DNA of 64,000 nucleotides from SB11 sp035906255 (GTDB lineage Bacteria > Bacteroidota > Bacteroidia > UBA8524). The stretch is taken from the NCBI GenBank assembly GCA_035906255.1, contig JAMIFM010000036.1, forward strand, positions 37,118 to 101,117. The letters are read 5' to 3'. The position numbers and the translations under genes were made by a program. Shown piece by piece: positions 17,906 to 26,275 of this stretch. Numbering within the stretch: the stretch's first letter is position 1; each line of letters begins with the position of its first letter. The notes beneath the pieces were generated by a model. The model was not told where the DNA came from and ran no database searches. It was given only the letters and a program-made list of their open reading frames with translations.

Positions 17906-18778
17906 TTAATAATTCTTAGCCATATCAAGCAGCTTAGCCTTTACCTCATCGTTTACGGGGTAAAGCGGCAGGCGCACATGAGTACCGCATATATTCATGT
18001 AGTTTAGCAACTCTTTAACGCCACCGGGGCTACCGTCGGCAAAAATTCCGATGCTCAAATCCAGTAGTTTGTAATGCAGTTTACGGGCAGCAACATAATC
18101 GCCGGCAAGCGCAAGGCGTACCATTTCGCTCCAATCAGCAGGGTAAGCATTGGCAATTACTGAAATCACACCGTCCATACCTGCACCAATTAGCGGCAAA
18201 GTAATCGCATCATCACCGCTGATAACCAAAAAGTCATCAGGCTTATTTTTGATAATGGCCATACACTGCTCCATGTTACCGCTGGCTTCTTTCATCCCGA
18301 TAATATTGGGGTGTTTGGCAAGGGTAAGAGTGGTTGCAGCCGTCATATTACTACCTGTACGTCCCGGTACATTGTATAGTATCACGGGGCGGGGGCAGGC
18401 ATCAGCTATGGCTGTATAGTGGTGGATTAAACCTTGTTGGTTGGGTTTATTGTAATAAGGGCTAACGGATAATACAGCATCAAAACCTGTAAAATCAAAA
18501 GCGGCAATAGTTTCCAGTATTTCGGCCGTATTGTTACCGCCGATACCCATTACCAATGGCACACGGCCATTATTAACCCGCTTTATTGTATCAACCACTT
18601 GCTGTTTTTCTTGTTTATTCAGGGTGGCAGTTTCTCCGGTAGTACCTAAAATAACGATGTACTCGCATTTTCCGTTGATAATATGGTTGGTAACGTTTTC
18701 CAAACCTTCAAAATCAACCTCGTTGTTTGCTTTAAACGGGGTAACAATGGCTACACCCGTGCCTCTGAATTTATTCAT
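17906..18778 (-). CDS. dapA: 4-hydroxy-tetrahydrodipicolinate synthase
   Basis: A 290-residue class I aldolase that condenses pyruvate with aspartate semialdehyde in the lysine/diaminopimelate pathway. The Schiff-base lysine is K163 in GMKEASGN. The catalytic triad partners are T47 in LGTTGET, Y109 in SPYYNKP and Y135 in ILYNVPGRTG, with R140 for substrate carboxylate binding. Length is standard. It lies 27 bp after the DUF6913-like gene, so both are probably transcribed together from the promoter near 19350. Confidence 0.97.
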   Translation of the reverse strand: MNKFRGTGVAIVTPFKANNEVDFEGLENVTNHIINGKCEYIVILGTTGETATLNKQEKQQVVDTIKRVNNGRVPLVMGIGGNNTAEILETIAAFDFTGFDAVLSVSPYYNKPNQQGLIHHYTAIADACPRPVILYNVPGRTGSNMTAATTLTLAKHPNIIGMKEASGNMEQCMAIIKNKPDDFLVISGDDAITLPLIGAGMDGVISVIANAYPADWSEMVRLALAGDYVAARKLHYKLLDLSIGIFADGSPGGVKELLNYMNICGTHVRLPLYPVNDEVKAKLLDMAKNY

Positions 18779-18805
18779 GTATCAAGTGGTTTTGGGCTGC
18801 AAAAT

Positions 18806-19327
18806 TCAGCCAATTTTTTGTAAATAATGTAATAGTTGAGAAACAAAGTCACTCTCTTTAGTTTCCAGCATCAAATCGTAAGCGTCGGAATAGGTTTGAG
18901 AATACCTGCCTACCGTACATTTGGCCGAAGATTTCACCATCAGGTAGGGGAAAATAACACTGTTATTAGTACTGATATTTATCAGGTAATCAAACGCAGT
19001 ATTGAGGTACGACTTTAGGTTGATATGTACAGGCAAGCCCGCCCAGTTCAGGTGGGTACGGTTAAAATACTCGTTACCGTATGCGATGTGAAGATTTGGA
19101 GGGAATTTTTTAGCATTGAAATACCCCATTAGCAGTACTTCCTTTTTTTGGCCGCGTAAAATTTCGGCTAATTGCAACGCTGTTTTTTGCTCAACATCGT
19201 TATCAGCATCAAACACAATCCCAATAAGTTTGGCGTTTTCCAACGGAGTAAACCTACGGTCGCGGTGTTTTTTCTTTTTCACCTCGGCCTTATAGTAATA
19301 AAGTCCTATGCGTTGTTTAATTCCCAA
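18806..19327 (-). CDS. DUF6913-like protein upstream of dapA
   Basis: A 173-residue protein with a basic N-terminus (KAEVKKKKHRDRR) and a Rossmann-like body (AKLIGIVFDADND, then KKEVLLMGYFN). I recognise it as the family found next to dapA in many Bacteroidota, named DUF6913; no function is known to me. The only start that keeps the whole frame is TTG at 19327, because an in-frame stop lies six codons upstream and no ATG intervenes. A TATATTTG box sits 21 bp before it. No signal peptide is present. Confidence 0.7.
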   Translation of the reverse strand: MGIKQRIGLYYYKAEVKKKKHRDRRFTPLENAKLIGIVFDADNDVEQKTALQLAEILRGQKKEVLLMGYFNAKKFPPNLHIAYGNEYFNRTHLNWAGLPVHINLKSYLNTAFDYLINISTNNSVIFPYLMVKSSAKCTVGRYSQTYSDAYDLMLETKESDFVSQLLHYLQKIG

Positions 19328-19348
19328 GTACGATGTTGTGTGTTACTA

Positions 19349-19356
19349 CAAATATA
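19349..19356 (-). promoter_or_regulatory. -7 element for the DUF6913-dapA unit
   Basis: On the minus strand the sequence reads TATATTTG, an exact TAnnTTTG match, 21 bp before the TTG start at 19327. A matching -33 TTTG is not seen. Confidence 0.45.
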
Positions 19357-19488
19357 CGATAAATAGGGGAGGGCGGGATACTTTGTGCTATTCCGGCAAG
19401 GGAGGTTTATATAACCTTTGGACAGAACTGTAAAAGTTCATAGTATTATAAAACCCATTTAGGTAAGTAGATTGTAATAATTTAATAT

Positions 19489-19543
19489 GCCACAAAGGCA
19501 CGAAGGCACTAATAAGTTAGTAGTGCCTTCGTGCCTTTGTGGC
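19489..19543. repeat. Perfect 23-bp inverted repeat with internal GGCAC direct repeats
   Basis: The arm at 19489-19511 is the exact reverse complement of 19521-19543, with a 9-base loop. Each arm contains two staggered copies of the word AAGGCAC (CACAAAGGCAC, then GAAGGCAC). It lies about 100 bp beyond the ligA stop and could serve as its terminator. Words of this type (gtgccttcgtgcctttgtgg) occur between genes in many genomes, which suggests an interspersed repeat. The rest of the 19328-19640 gap shows only an imperfect GGTTTATATAACC palindrome. Confidence 0.75.
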
Positions 19544-19640
19544 CAACAGAGCGTAGTTTTAATTTTTGAGATAAATGTGTGAACAATTGGGGTGCAGAAT
19601 TTCATATTCTACATAATGAGTTAAAATTAGCAGGTACGGA

Positions 19641-21719
19641 CTAACCATTAATCATCGCCATAAACTCTTGTTCGCTAATGATGGTAATGCCTAAATCAGT
19701 AGCTTTTTTCAGTTTTTCAGGCCCCATTTTATCACCTGCTACCAAGTAATCTAATTTACCTGATACACCGCTAACGTTACGGCCGCCATTGTTTTCAATC
19801 AAGGCTTTCAAATCATCACGACCGATACTGAAAACACCCGACACTAAGAAACTCTTGCCTTGCAGTTTTTCGCTGCGTTCAATGCTGGTATCTTCCTCAA
19901 TTTCAAAGCGTAAGCCGTTGTCTTTCATTTTCTGAATGATGACTCGGTTGTTTTCATCACTAAAAAAGCGGACAACATTCACGGCAATACGTTCTCCTAT
20001 ATCATGTATGGCCGACATTTCTTCAACTGAGGCGGCGGCCAAAGCATCAATGTTTTTAAAGTGTTTAGCCAGCTTTTTGGCAACGGTTTCGCCTACCATA
20101 CGGATACCCAGTGCAAACAGTAAACGTTCAAACGGAATTTGTTTAGAAAGTTCAATACCCTTTAAAATATTCTGTACTGATTTTTCCTGCAATGAGCGTT
20201 TTTTCTTTTCGCCCAAATCATCGCCAACCTCAAACTCAAGTCCTATTAATTGCTCGTAGGTAAGCGTATATAAATCAGCATAGCTGCTAATCAATCCTTT
20301 ATCGTACAATCCGCTGATAGTTTCAGCGCCAATACTACTGATATCCATCGCACGGCGACCTATAAAATGGTCTATTTTACCTTTTAGTTGGGGCTTGCAA
20401 CCGCTTTCGTTGGGGCAATAGTGTATTGCTTCGCCGTCTTTACGCTGCAATTCAGTGCCGCATTCGGGGCAATGAGTTGCATACATAATTTTGGCAGCAT
20501 CGGGGCGGCGTTTGCTTTCATCAACACCCGTTACTTTAGGTATAATCTCACCGCCCTTTTCCACAAACACTGTATCGTTTTCATGCAAGTCAAGGCGGTC
20601 AATCTCATCAGCATTATACAAACTGGCTCTCTTTACTGTTGTGCCTGCTAAAAATACAGGGGTAAGGTTGGCAACGGGCGTAATAGCACCCGTGCGCCCC
20701 ACTTGGTAAGTAACTTTCTCAAGCAGGGTTGATGCACTTTCTGCTTTGTATTTAAATGATATTGCCCAGCGTGGAACTTTGGCCGTAAAGCCCAGCTCTT
20801 GCTGTTGCAGGTAGTTGTTTACTTTAAGTACCACCCCGTCAATATCATAACTGAGGTTGTGGCGTTCAGTATCGTATTTTTTGATAAAAGCCATCACCTC
20901 ATCCAAGTTGCGACATAGTTTATAATGGTCGCTCACTTTAAAACCCCATTGTTCTGCTTTTTTCAAATTTTCGGCATGGGTTTCGGCAACAGGGGTATCA
21001 GTATAAATGTAGTACAAGAAGGCATCCAGCGGACGTTTGGCAACCTCTTTCGGGTCTTGCTGTTTCATAGTCCCCGATGCAAAGTTGCGGGGGTTCTTAT
21101 ACAAACGTTCCTTTATCTCGTCCTCATCCAAGCCTTTTTCGCGCAGTTCGGCAGCCAGTTTATCCTTTAACCGTTCAAAAGTTTTAAGGTGCATAAAAAT
21201 CTCACCGCGTATTTCAAACTCTTCGGGGTAATCGCCGGGAGGCAACTTGTGCGGAATGCTTTTTATGGTTTTAACGTTGTTGGTAACATCGTCGCCCTGC
21301 ACACCGTCGCCGCGCGTAACGGCTCGAACCAACTCGCCTTTTTTATAGGTAATGCTGATAGCAAGCCCGTCAAACTTCAATTCCACCACATATTCAAACC
21401 CATCGCCAATGGATTTGCGGATGCGGTTATCAAACTCAGCCAGTTCTTCTTCGCTATAAGTATTCCCCAAACTCATCATGGGGTACTTGTGCTTCACCGT
21501 CACAAACTCTTTGGTGATGGCACCGCCCACTTGCTGGGTGGGGGAGTTGGGGTGCATCAACTCAGGGTATTCAGCTTCCAGCTTTTCCAGTTCTTTTAGC
21601 AGAAAATCAAAATCGGTATCGCTGATTACAGGTTGCGAAAGCACATAATAGCGGTAGTTATGGTCGGCCAGTTCGGCGGTCAGTTTATCAATACGTAGTT
21701 TAGCTTCTTCGCGGGTCAT
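19641..21719 (-). CDS. ligA: NAD-dependent DNA ligase LigA
   Basis: A 692-residue enzyme that seals nicks using NAD+. The order is domain Ia with HNYRYYVLSQP, the adenylation domain with the KxDG motif (VELKFDGLAIS, K115 as the AMP acceptor), an OB fold, a Cys4 zinc finger (CPECG, then CPNESGC), helix-hairpin-helix repeats and a C-terminal BRCT domain (GKSFLVSGVFSIGRDDLK). The frame extends upstream to TTG 21731, but ATG 21719 (MTREEAKLRI) matches the usual start. All motifs are intact, so this is the essential housekeeping ligase. Confidence 0.98.
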   Translation of the reverse strand: MTREEAKLRIDKLTAELADHNYRYYVLSQPVISDTDFDFLLKELEKLEAEYPELMHPNSPTQQVGGAITKEFVTVKHKYPMMSLGNTYSEEELAEFDNRIRKSIGDGFEYVVELKFDGLAISITYKKGELVRAVTRGDGVQGDDVTNNVKTIKSIPHKLPPGDYPEEFEIRGEIFMHLKTFERLKDKLAAELREKGLDEDEIKERLYKNPRNFASGTMKQQDPKEVAKRPLDAFLYYIYTDTPVAETHAENLKKAEQWGFKVSDHYKLCRNLDEVMAFIKKYDTERHNLSYDIDGVVLKVNNYLQQQELGFTAKVPRWAISFKYKAESASTLLEKVTYQVGRTGAITPVANLTPVFLAGTTVKRASLYNADEIDRLDLHENDTVFVEKGGEIIPKVTGVDESKRRPDAAKIMYATHCPECGTELQRKDGEAIHYCPNESGCKPQLKGKIDHFIGRRAMDISSIGAETISGLYDKGLISSYADLYTLTYEQLIGLEFEVGDDLGEKKKRSLQEKSVQNILKGIELSKQIPFERLLFALGIRMVGETVAKKLAKHFKNIDALAAASVEEMSAIHDIGERIAVNVVRFFSDENNRVIIQKMKDNGLRFEIEEDTSIERSEKLQGKSFLVSGVFSIGRDDLKALIENNGGRNVSGVSGKLDYLVAGDKMGPEKLKKATDLGITIISEQEFMAMING

Positions 21720-21872
21720 AGGTGGTTGCAAGTTAAAACAGTTTGCAGATTTTTTAAACCCGACTGTGTTTAAGAAATTGGGAGTACATCAACGCCAAGG
21801 ATATTTACACGTTTGTACAAAAAATGAACACGTTGGTGAAAACATCGAAAATTGTTTTTGAACAATTGGGAA

Positions 21873-21903
21873 TTTGACAGTACAATCACAACAGTGTGTT
21901 TTG
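21873..21903 (+). promoter_or_regulatory. Possible promoter for the S74/type IX-sorted protein gene
   Basis: TTTG at 21873-21876 and GTGTTTTG at 21896-21903 are 19 bp apart. The second box departs from TAnnTTTG at its first two bases, so the match is partial. Confidence 0.35.
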
Positions 21904-21953
21904 TGGCGGATGCTGAAAAGCCTTAACAGAGTAAGCAACTAAACTACCTACCG

Positions 21954-23612
21954 ATGAAAAACCCATTACCAATTAAATTAAAATTTTTATCAGCCTTAGC
22001 ATTTTTGTTGCTGAGTTCCGTAGCATTTGGACAAAACTTGGTTCAAAACGGAAGTTTTGAATTGTCTTCCCCATTTGTTCCAGATACACCTGCGTATTAT
22101 TCATTTATTACTCAGACTTCAGCAACAACGATTGCCAATTGGACCCGAACCGGCAATGTTGATCTTCACCATGCAAGGCATCATAGTATGGGCTGCCCTC
22201 CGGGTGGGGATACGCAGCACGTAGATTTAAACAAGACGGGAACACTTACTCAGACAATAACAGGTTTAGCAACAGGTGGAAAATACACATTGACCTTTTA
22301 TTCTAGTGTGCATGCTCTAATGTTTTGTGGTGGTACTTCGTCGGCGACTGTAACATTTGGCACAATGGTAAACCAGACACTAAATCTTACTTCTTCAGAT
22401 AAACCGTGGACGTTACATACCTTTACTTTTACCGCAAATGCAACTTCAGCTGTTTTATCCATGTCAAGTAATGGTAGTTGTTACGACTATGGTGGGGTAC
22501 TGTTTGATTTATTTTCAATCATTCCGCTATGCGATACGGGATGCCAAGACGATGATTGGTACGAAATGGGAACAACACTTGCACCTATGTCAAATACAGT
22601 AAGAGCATACCGGATAGGGGATGCTTTAATAGGCACTAGTAATCCTTATTATTGGAATTATAAGTTGGTGATTGATAACCGTGAAGACATCCACCAACAA
22701 AATAATTTGCGTAATGCTATTCACGCTACAGCTAGGCATACTCAATGCAGTTTTGGGTACGGAATATTGGTAAACACCAATCGACTGGGTGGAACTAAGG
22801 CTTTTGCGGCACAAGGTGACAGTATAGACAGGGCGGTGATATTTGGCAATGGTAAAAGCTGGTTCAGCAATGTGATGACATTGGGTGGAAACGCACCCGC
22901 TGATGCTTGCGAAGATTTCCCATCTGTTCATATTCTTACTATCAATGGTACAGGTTTGATTAACGGAATGAATTTAACTTCTGACAGCAGGTTTAAAACC
23001 GATGTAAAACCCATTGAAAAAACCGATGAGATTATCAATAAACTGAACCCTGTTATTTACAAGTTTAAAACAGAGGAGTTTAAAGACAGGAATTTCCCCG
23101 CGGGAAATACCTACGGTTTCATAGCCCAAGAGTTGAAAGAAGTGCTGCCATACACAGTTACCGAAGAAACCGACGGGTATTTGTCTGTTAACTACATTGC
23201 TATTATCCCTGTGCTTACTCAAGCAATTAAAGAGCAACAAGAAAAAATTAAGAAGCTGGAAGAAAAGGTGGCTGTAATGGAAGGTATTAATAAACAACAA
23301 GGTACGCTTGAAGGTAGCACCGAGCCTCAGAAAGTTGAGATAAACAAAACAGCAATGTTGATGCAAAACAACCCTAACCCGCTGAGTGATGTAACCTTTA
23401 TTGATTACTACTTGCCTGCTACTACTGTATCGGCATTTATAAAAGTTACCGATAACAACGGTCGTTTAATTCAGGCATTCCCGATTGAAAAAACAGGGTA
23501 TGGTCAATTAGAATTAAATTGTTTGAACATGGCCACCGGTACCTACTATTATTCATTGATAGTGGATAACAACGTAATTGCCACCAAAACCATGTTAATA
23601 GCTAAGCATTAG
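21954..23612 (+). CDS. Secreted DUF642-like protein with an S74 intramolecular chaperone domain and type IX sorting tail
   Basis: A 552-residue exported protein. Residues 1-26 form a signal peptide ending SVAFGQ. Residues about 27-195 resemble a choice-of-anchor/DUF642 jelly-roll (NLVQNGSFE, then DTQHVDLN). At about 343-435 lies a Peptidase_S74 chaperone domain: SDSRFKTDVKPIE has the self-cleavage serine S343 and lysine K348 in the S-D-x-R-x-K spacing known from phage tail spikes, followed by YGFIAQELKEVLP and a coiled coil (QAIKEQQEKIKKLEEKV). The last 80 residues (NPNPLSDVTFIDYYLP to TKTMLIAKH) are a type IX sorting domain. The S74 domain probably assembles a trimer on the cell surface. The partner and ligand are unknown. 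Confidence 0.82.
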   Translation: MKNPLPIKLKFLSALAFLLLSSVAFGQNLVQNGSFELSSPFVPDTPAYYSFITQTSATTIANWTRTGNVDLHHARHHSMGCPPGGDTQHVDLNKTGTLTQTITGLATGGKYTLTFYSSVHALMFCGGTSSATVTFGTMVNQTLNLTSSDKPWTLHTFTFTANATSAVLSMSSNGSCYDYGGVLFDLFSIIPLCDTGCQDDDWYEMGTTLAPMSNTVRAYRIGDALIGTSNPYYWNYKLVIDNREDIHQQNNLRNAIHATARHTQCSFGYGILVNTNRLGGTKAFAAQGDSIDRAVIFGNGKSWFSNVMTLGGNAPADACEDFPSVHILTINGTGLINGMNLTSDSRFKTDVKPIEKTDEIINKLNPVIYKFKTEEFKDRNFPAGNTYGFIAQELKEVLPYTVTEETDGYLSVNYIAIIPVLTQAIKEQQEKIKKLEEKVAVMEGINKQQGTLEGSTEPQKVEINKTAMLMQNNPNPLSDVTFIDYYLPATTVSAFIKVTDNNGRLIQAFPIEKTGYGQLELNCLNMATGTYYYSLIVDNNVIATKTMLIAKH

Positions 23613-23639
23613 AAAGAGTAGTTAGCCTATGATAGATGC

Positions 23640-23679
23640 AGGATGCTAAGGGTAAAACCTTACGCATCCTGTTTTTTTT
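23640..23679 (+). terminator. Intrinsic terminator after the S74 protein gene
   Basis: AGGATGC-TAAGG pairs with CCTTA-C-GCATCCT around GTAAAA with one bulged base, followed by eight T (23672-23679). Confidence 0.85.
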
Positions 23680-23715
23680 AACGGGGGTGAAACCCCATTT
23701 TATCAATAATTACAA

Positions 23716-23842
23716 AGGGCTGTCTCAAAAGTAAATACACGCGCAGTTTTCTCGTCATTGCGAGGTCTTCCGAAGCAATCCCGCGCAATCAATACAAACG
23801 GATTGCTTCAAAACTCAAAAGCAGTTTTTCGCAATAACGACG
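23716..23842. repeat. Nested palindromic interspersed repeat (CTCAAAAGTAAAT plus GTCATTGCGAGG type)
   Basis: CTCAAAAGTAAAT at 23724-23736 recurs at 34690 and 42038. It is followed by CGTCATTGCGAGG (from 23753), GAAGCAATCC (23772-23781), GGATTGCTTC (23800-23809) and TCGCAATAACGACG (23828-23841), so two pairs of arms are nested inside one another. A truncated relative of the second part lies at 41986-42017. No coding frame overlaps it. The leading GGCTGTCTCAAAAG resembles insertion-sequence terminal repeats, which suggests a small non-autonomous element. Confidence 0.65.
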
Positions 23843-23867
23843 ACTTGCCTCTTAATCCACCACCAAA

Positions 23868-24878
23868 TCAAATTCCCTTTAAAAACTCAATAGTATTCAC
23901 CCCGTCGGCATAATCCCACAACGCAGGGTTTTGTGTTTCACCCGGAGCAATCACATTTCCTAAATCAGCCTCACTCACCACACATTGTATTTCCTCGGCG
24001 TGTTCAGCAACAAACGCTTTCATATCATCCAAGTGCTCATAAAAAGCATAGTTTACCGTACCAATGGGGGCATAAATTTTTTCATCTTCCCTAAACAACA
24101 TAAAGCCGTTATCAAGGTGCGCATCCATATTCATTAACAACAATGCCCTGTGGTACACATAGTTATTTGCATACTTGTTGTGGTTTATCAAATCGCCGTA
24201 GGGTAAGGTATTGTCAATAAACTTTACAATATCAAACCCTTTGGGTAGCCATACTTGGGTAACATTACGGCAACCCTTGCCAAAATACCCCGTAATATCT
24301 CCCGCAATTTTTGTCATCGTTTCAGGGCTTTCGTTACCCGTTAGTACCGCAATACTGTTGCGGTTTTTACGGATAACATTGGGGTATTTGCTAAAATAGT
24401 ACTCAAAATAGCGAGCCGTATTGTTACTGCCTGTAGCAATTACAGCATCCAGTTTTTCAATACGTTCAGCCGTTTGTATATAGCCCGCCATTTCAGGGTC
24501 GGCCTGTATCAATGTATCCACAAAAAACGTAATCAGTTCCTCGTCCTCGCTTGATGGCTTCACTACTACCTTATTACCCGTAATCAATACACTGATAATA
24601 TCGTGCAACCCCACCAAGGGAATATTACCTGCCGCAATAATCCCAACCGTTTTGGGGTGGGCATTATCTGTTATCTGTTCCCTGTCAATCCATTGTTGCA
24701 GGCTTTCAGGAGTAAGTTTTTTGCTCCAATAGTCAACAGCTAATCCAATGTTTTCAGGGGTAAACCATTGGTTGGCGGTATAAGCTTTGTGCATGGCAAG
24801 CACCAGTTCAGCGTCGCTTCTGTCCCCCAATACTTTGCCGGTATAGTACAAAGCGTTTAAAATATCATTCAGTTTCAT
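23868..24878 (-). CDS. LuxC-like acyl-CoA reductase
   Basis: A 336-residue aldehyde-dehydrogenase-like protein of the LuxC/acyl-CoA reductase family. The cofactor-binding part has AAGNIPLVGLHDIISVLI and KVVVKPSSED, and the probable thioester-forming cysteine is in FGKGCRNVTQVW. LuxC proteins reduce acyl-CoA or acyl esters to aldehydes with NADPH. No luciferase, LuxD or LuxE homologue is in the window, so a role in light is not implied. It is divergent from a ferredoxin gene with 80 bp between the starts. The family is widespread in Bacteroidota, but its physiological substrate is not known to me. Confidence 0.8.
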   Translation of the reverse strand: MKLNDILNALYYTGKVLGDRSDAELVLAMHKAYTANQWFTPENIGLAVDYWSKKLTPESLQQWIDREQITDNAHPKTVGIIAAGNIPLVGLHDIISVLITGNKVVVKPSSEDEELITFFVDTLIQADPEMAGYIQTAERIEKLDAVIATGSNNTARYFEYYFSKYPNVIRKNRNSIAVLTGNESPETMTKIAGDITGYFGKGCRNVTQVWLPKGFDIVKFIDNTLPYGDLINHNKYANNYVYHRALLLMNMDAHLDNGFMLFREDEKIYAPIGTVNYAFYEHLDDMKAFVAEHAEEIQCVVSEADLGNVIAPGETQNPALWDYADGVNTIEFLKGI

Positions 24879-24932
24879 TCTAAATTATAAAAATCAAAGG
24901 TCGTACGTTAGGTAAATACCCTGTACGAGTAG

Positions 24933-24940
24933 TAATTTTG
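24933..24940 (+). promoter_or_regulatory. -7 element of the ferredoxin gene
   Basis: TAATTTTG matches TAnnTTTG, 18 bp before the ATG at 24959. Upstream, TCGTAC (from 24901) and GTACGA form a 6-bp inverted repeat spaced by 16 bases between the two divergent genes, a possible operator for both. Confidence 0.45.
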
Positions 24941-24958
24941 CAAAAATACAATTTTGCC

Positions 24959-25303
24959 ATGGCTATAATCATAACCGAAGAGTGCATTAATTGTGGTGCT
25001 TGTGAACCCGAGTGCCCCAATACTGCCATATATGAAGCGGGTGTTTTGTGGGCATACGGTGATGGGAACGAGATTAGCGGTACATTTTCATACGACGGCA
25101 GAGAATTGAATGCCGAAGAAAAGCACGAGCCGATAAATAAAGAAGTATATTACATTGTACCTGATAAATGCACGGAGTGCGAAGGGTTTCACGAAGAACC
25201 CCAATGTGCTGCCGTGTGCCCTGTTGACTGTTGCGTGCCCGACCCCGACCACGTGGAAACTAAGGAGCACCTGTTGAACAAAAAAGAGTGGTTGCATTTA
25301 TAA
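24959..25303 (+). CDS. 2[4Fe-4S] ferredoxin, Alvin-like type
   Basis: A 114-residue ferredoxin. The first cluster motif is C9-x2-C12-x2-C15-x3-C19-P. The second is C71-x2-C74-x8-C83-x3-C87-P, with the eight-residue insertion typical of the Chromatium (Alvin) type, and two more cysteines at 91-92. About 50 residues separate the two motifs, more than in minimal ferredoxins. The frame runs upstream to a TTG at 24938, but ATG 24959 places the first cluster correctly. It could supply low-potential electrons. Its pairing with the divergent acyl-CoA reductase is suggestive but not proof of a shared reaction. Confidence 0.9.
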   Translation: MAIIITEECINCGACEPECPNTAIYEAGVLWAYGDGNEISGTFSYDGRELNAEEKHEPINKEVYYIVPDKCTECEGFHEEPQCAAVCPVDCCVPDPDHVETKEHLLNKKEWLHL

Positions 25304-25320
25304 TCCCTTAAACTAATTGT

Positions 25321-26073
25321 ATGCAAGGCATTTGCCCTTTTTCTTCGGTGCCGTTACGCACTGAACCATCAAGCAAAAGCGAGATGGTTTCGCAACTATT
25401 GTTTGGTGAAACCTATCGGGTGATTGGCCGAGAGGGTAGCTGGATGCAAGTAGTGTGCGATTTTGACGATTACCAAGGCTGGTTGCACGAAAACCAGTTT
25501 GTAGAGGCAAAGCCGACCGAAGGTCAAAGAGTATTATTAAACAGTGCTTTTGGAGAATTAGTGCATAATAATGAGCGCATCCGCCTTTCGATGGGTTCGG
25601 TACTGTACTTAAACGATGCCGGACAAGCTGTACACAACGGCAAGATATGGGAGGTGAAGGGAGAAGTACGCAATACCGTTACAACCCCCAACCGTGATGT
25701 GATGACGGGTGATGCGTTGCAGTTTGTTAATACTCCTTATTTGTGGGGTGGGCGTGCTGTTTGGGGCATCGACTGTTCAGGGTTTACACAAGTGATTTAT
25801 AAACTGAACGGAATATCGCTAATGCGCGATGCTTATCAGCAAGCCTCGCAAGGTGAAACGCTCTCGTTTTTAGATGAAACGGAACCGGGCGACCTTGCCT
25901 TTTTTGATAATGAAGACGGAAAAATAATACACGTAGGTATTTTGCTTGATTCACGACGCATTATCCACGCAGGCGGCTGTGTTCGCATTGATAAAATTGA
26001 CCAGCAAGGGATTTTTAACGTAGATACAGGACGTTATACCCACAAACTGCGCCTGATTAAAAAAGTAGTTTAG
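25321..26073 (+). CDS. NlpC/P60 (C40) peptidase with SH3-like domains
   Basis: A 250-residue peptidoglycan-peptide hydrolase. The N-terminal half carries bacterial SH3-like folds (VPLRTEPSSKSEMVSQLL, then WLHENQFVEA). The C-terminal NlpC/P60 domain has the catalytic cysteine C152 in GIDCSGF, H204 in IIHVGI and the third polar residue H216 in IIHAGG. The family cleaves D-Glu-meso-DAP bonds in wall peptides. There is no signal peptide, so it probably acts on muropeptides in the cytosol during recycling, or is exported by an unrecognised route. It starts 17 bp after the ferredoxin gene. Confidence 0.9.
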   Translation: MQGICPFSSVPLRTEPSSKSEMVSQLLFGETYRVIGREGSWMQVVCDFDDYQGWLHENQFVEAKPTEGQRVLLNSAFGELVHNNERIRLSMGSVLYLNDAGQAVHNGKIWEVKGEVRNTVTTPNRDVMTGDALQFVNTPYLWGGRAVWGIDCSGFTQVIYKLNGISLMRDAYQQASQGETLSFLDETEPGDLAFFDNEDGKIIHVGILLDSRRIIHAGGCVRIDKIDQQGIFNVDTGRYTHKLRLIKKVV

Positions 26074-26158
26074 AGTAAGTTTTTAGTGCTAAGTGATTAT
26101 GGATTGATGATTACCAACACCTAATCCCTAACAACCAATCCCCAACCACCATCTTGAG

Positions 26159-26214
26159 CTTGCCGAAAGATGCCTATCGAAAGATGCTTGCCGAAAGATG
26201 CTTGCCGAAAGATA
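26159..26214 (+). repeat. Four tandem copies of a 14-bp unit
   Basis: The units CTTGCCGAAAGATG, CCTATCGAAAGATG, CTTGCCGAAAGATG and CTTGCCGAAAGATA stand end to end (26159, 26173, 26187, 26201). They follow a TTGAGCTTGCCGAAAG-like word that resembles the common intergenic CTTGAGCTTGTCGAAGG palindrome. The array lies in the leader region of the BatA-like gene, 61 bp before its ATG, and could add or remove units by slippage. Confidence 0.8.
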
Positions 26215-26275
26215 AAGGCAACATTTTACTTTTACGGCCGTTCATGTATTAACAAAAACACTATTTTTGACCCTA

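Noticed and set aside
23868..24878. Bioluminescence locus suggested by a LuxC-like protein
   Set aside because: No luxA, luxB, luxD or luxE homologue is present; LuxC-like reductases are common in non-luminous Bacteroidota.
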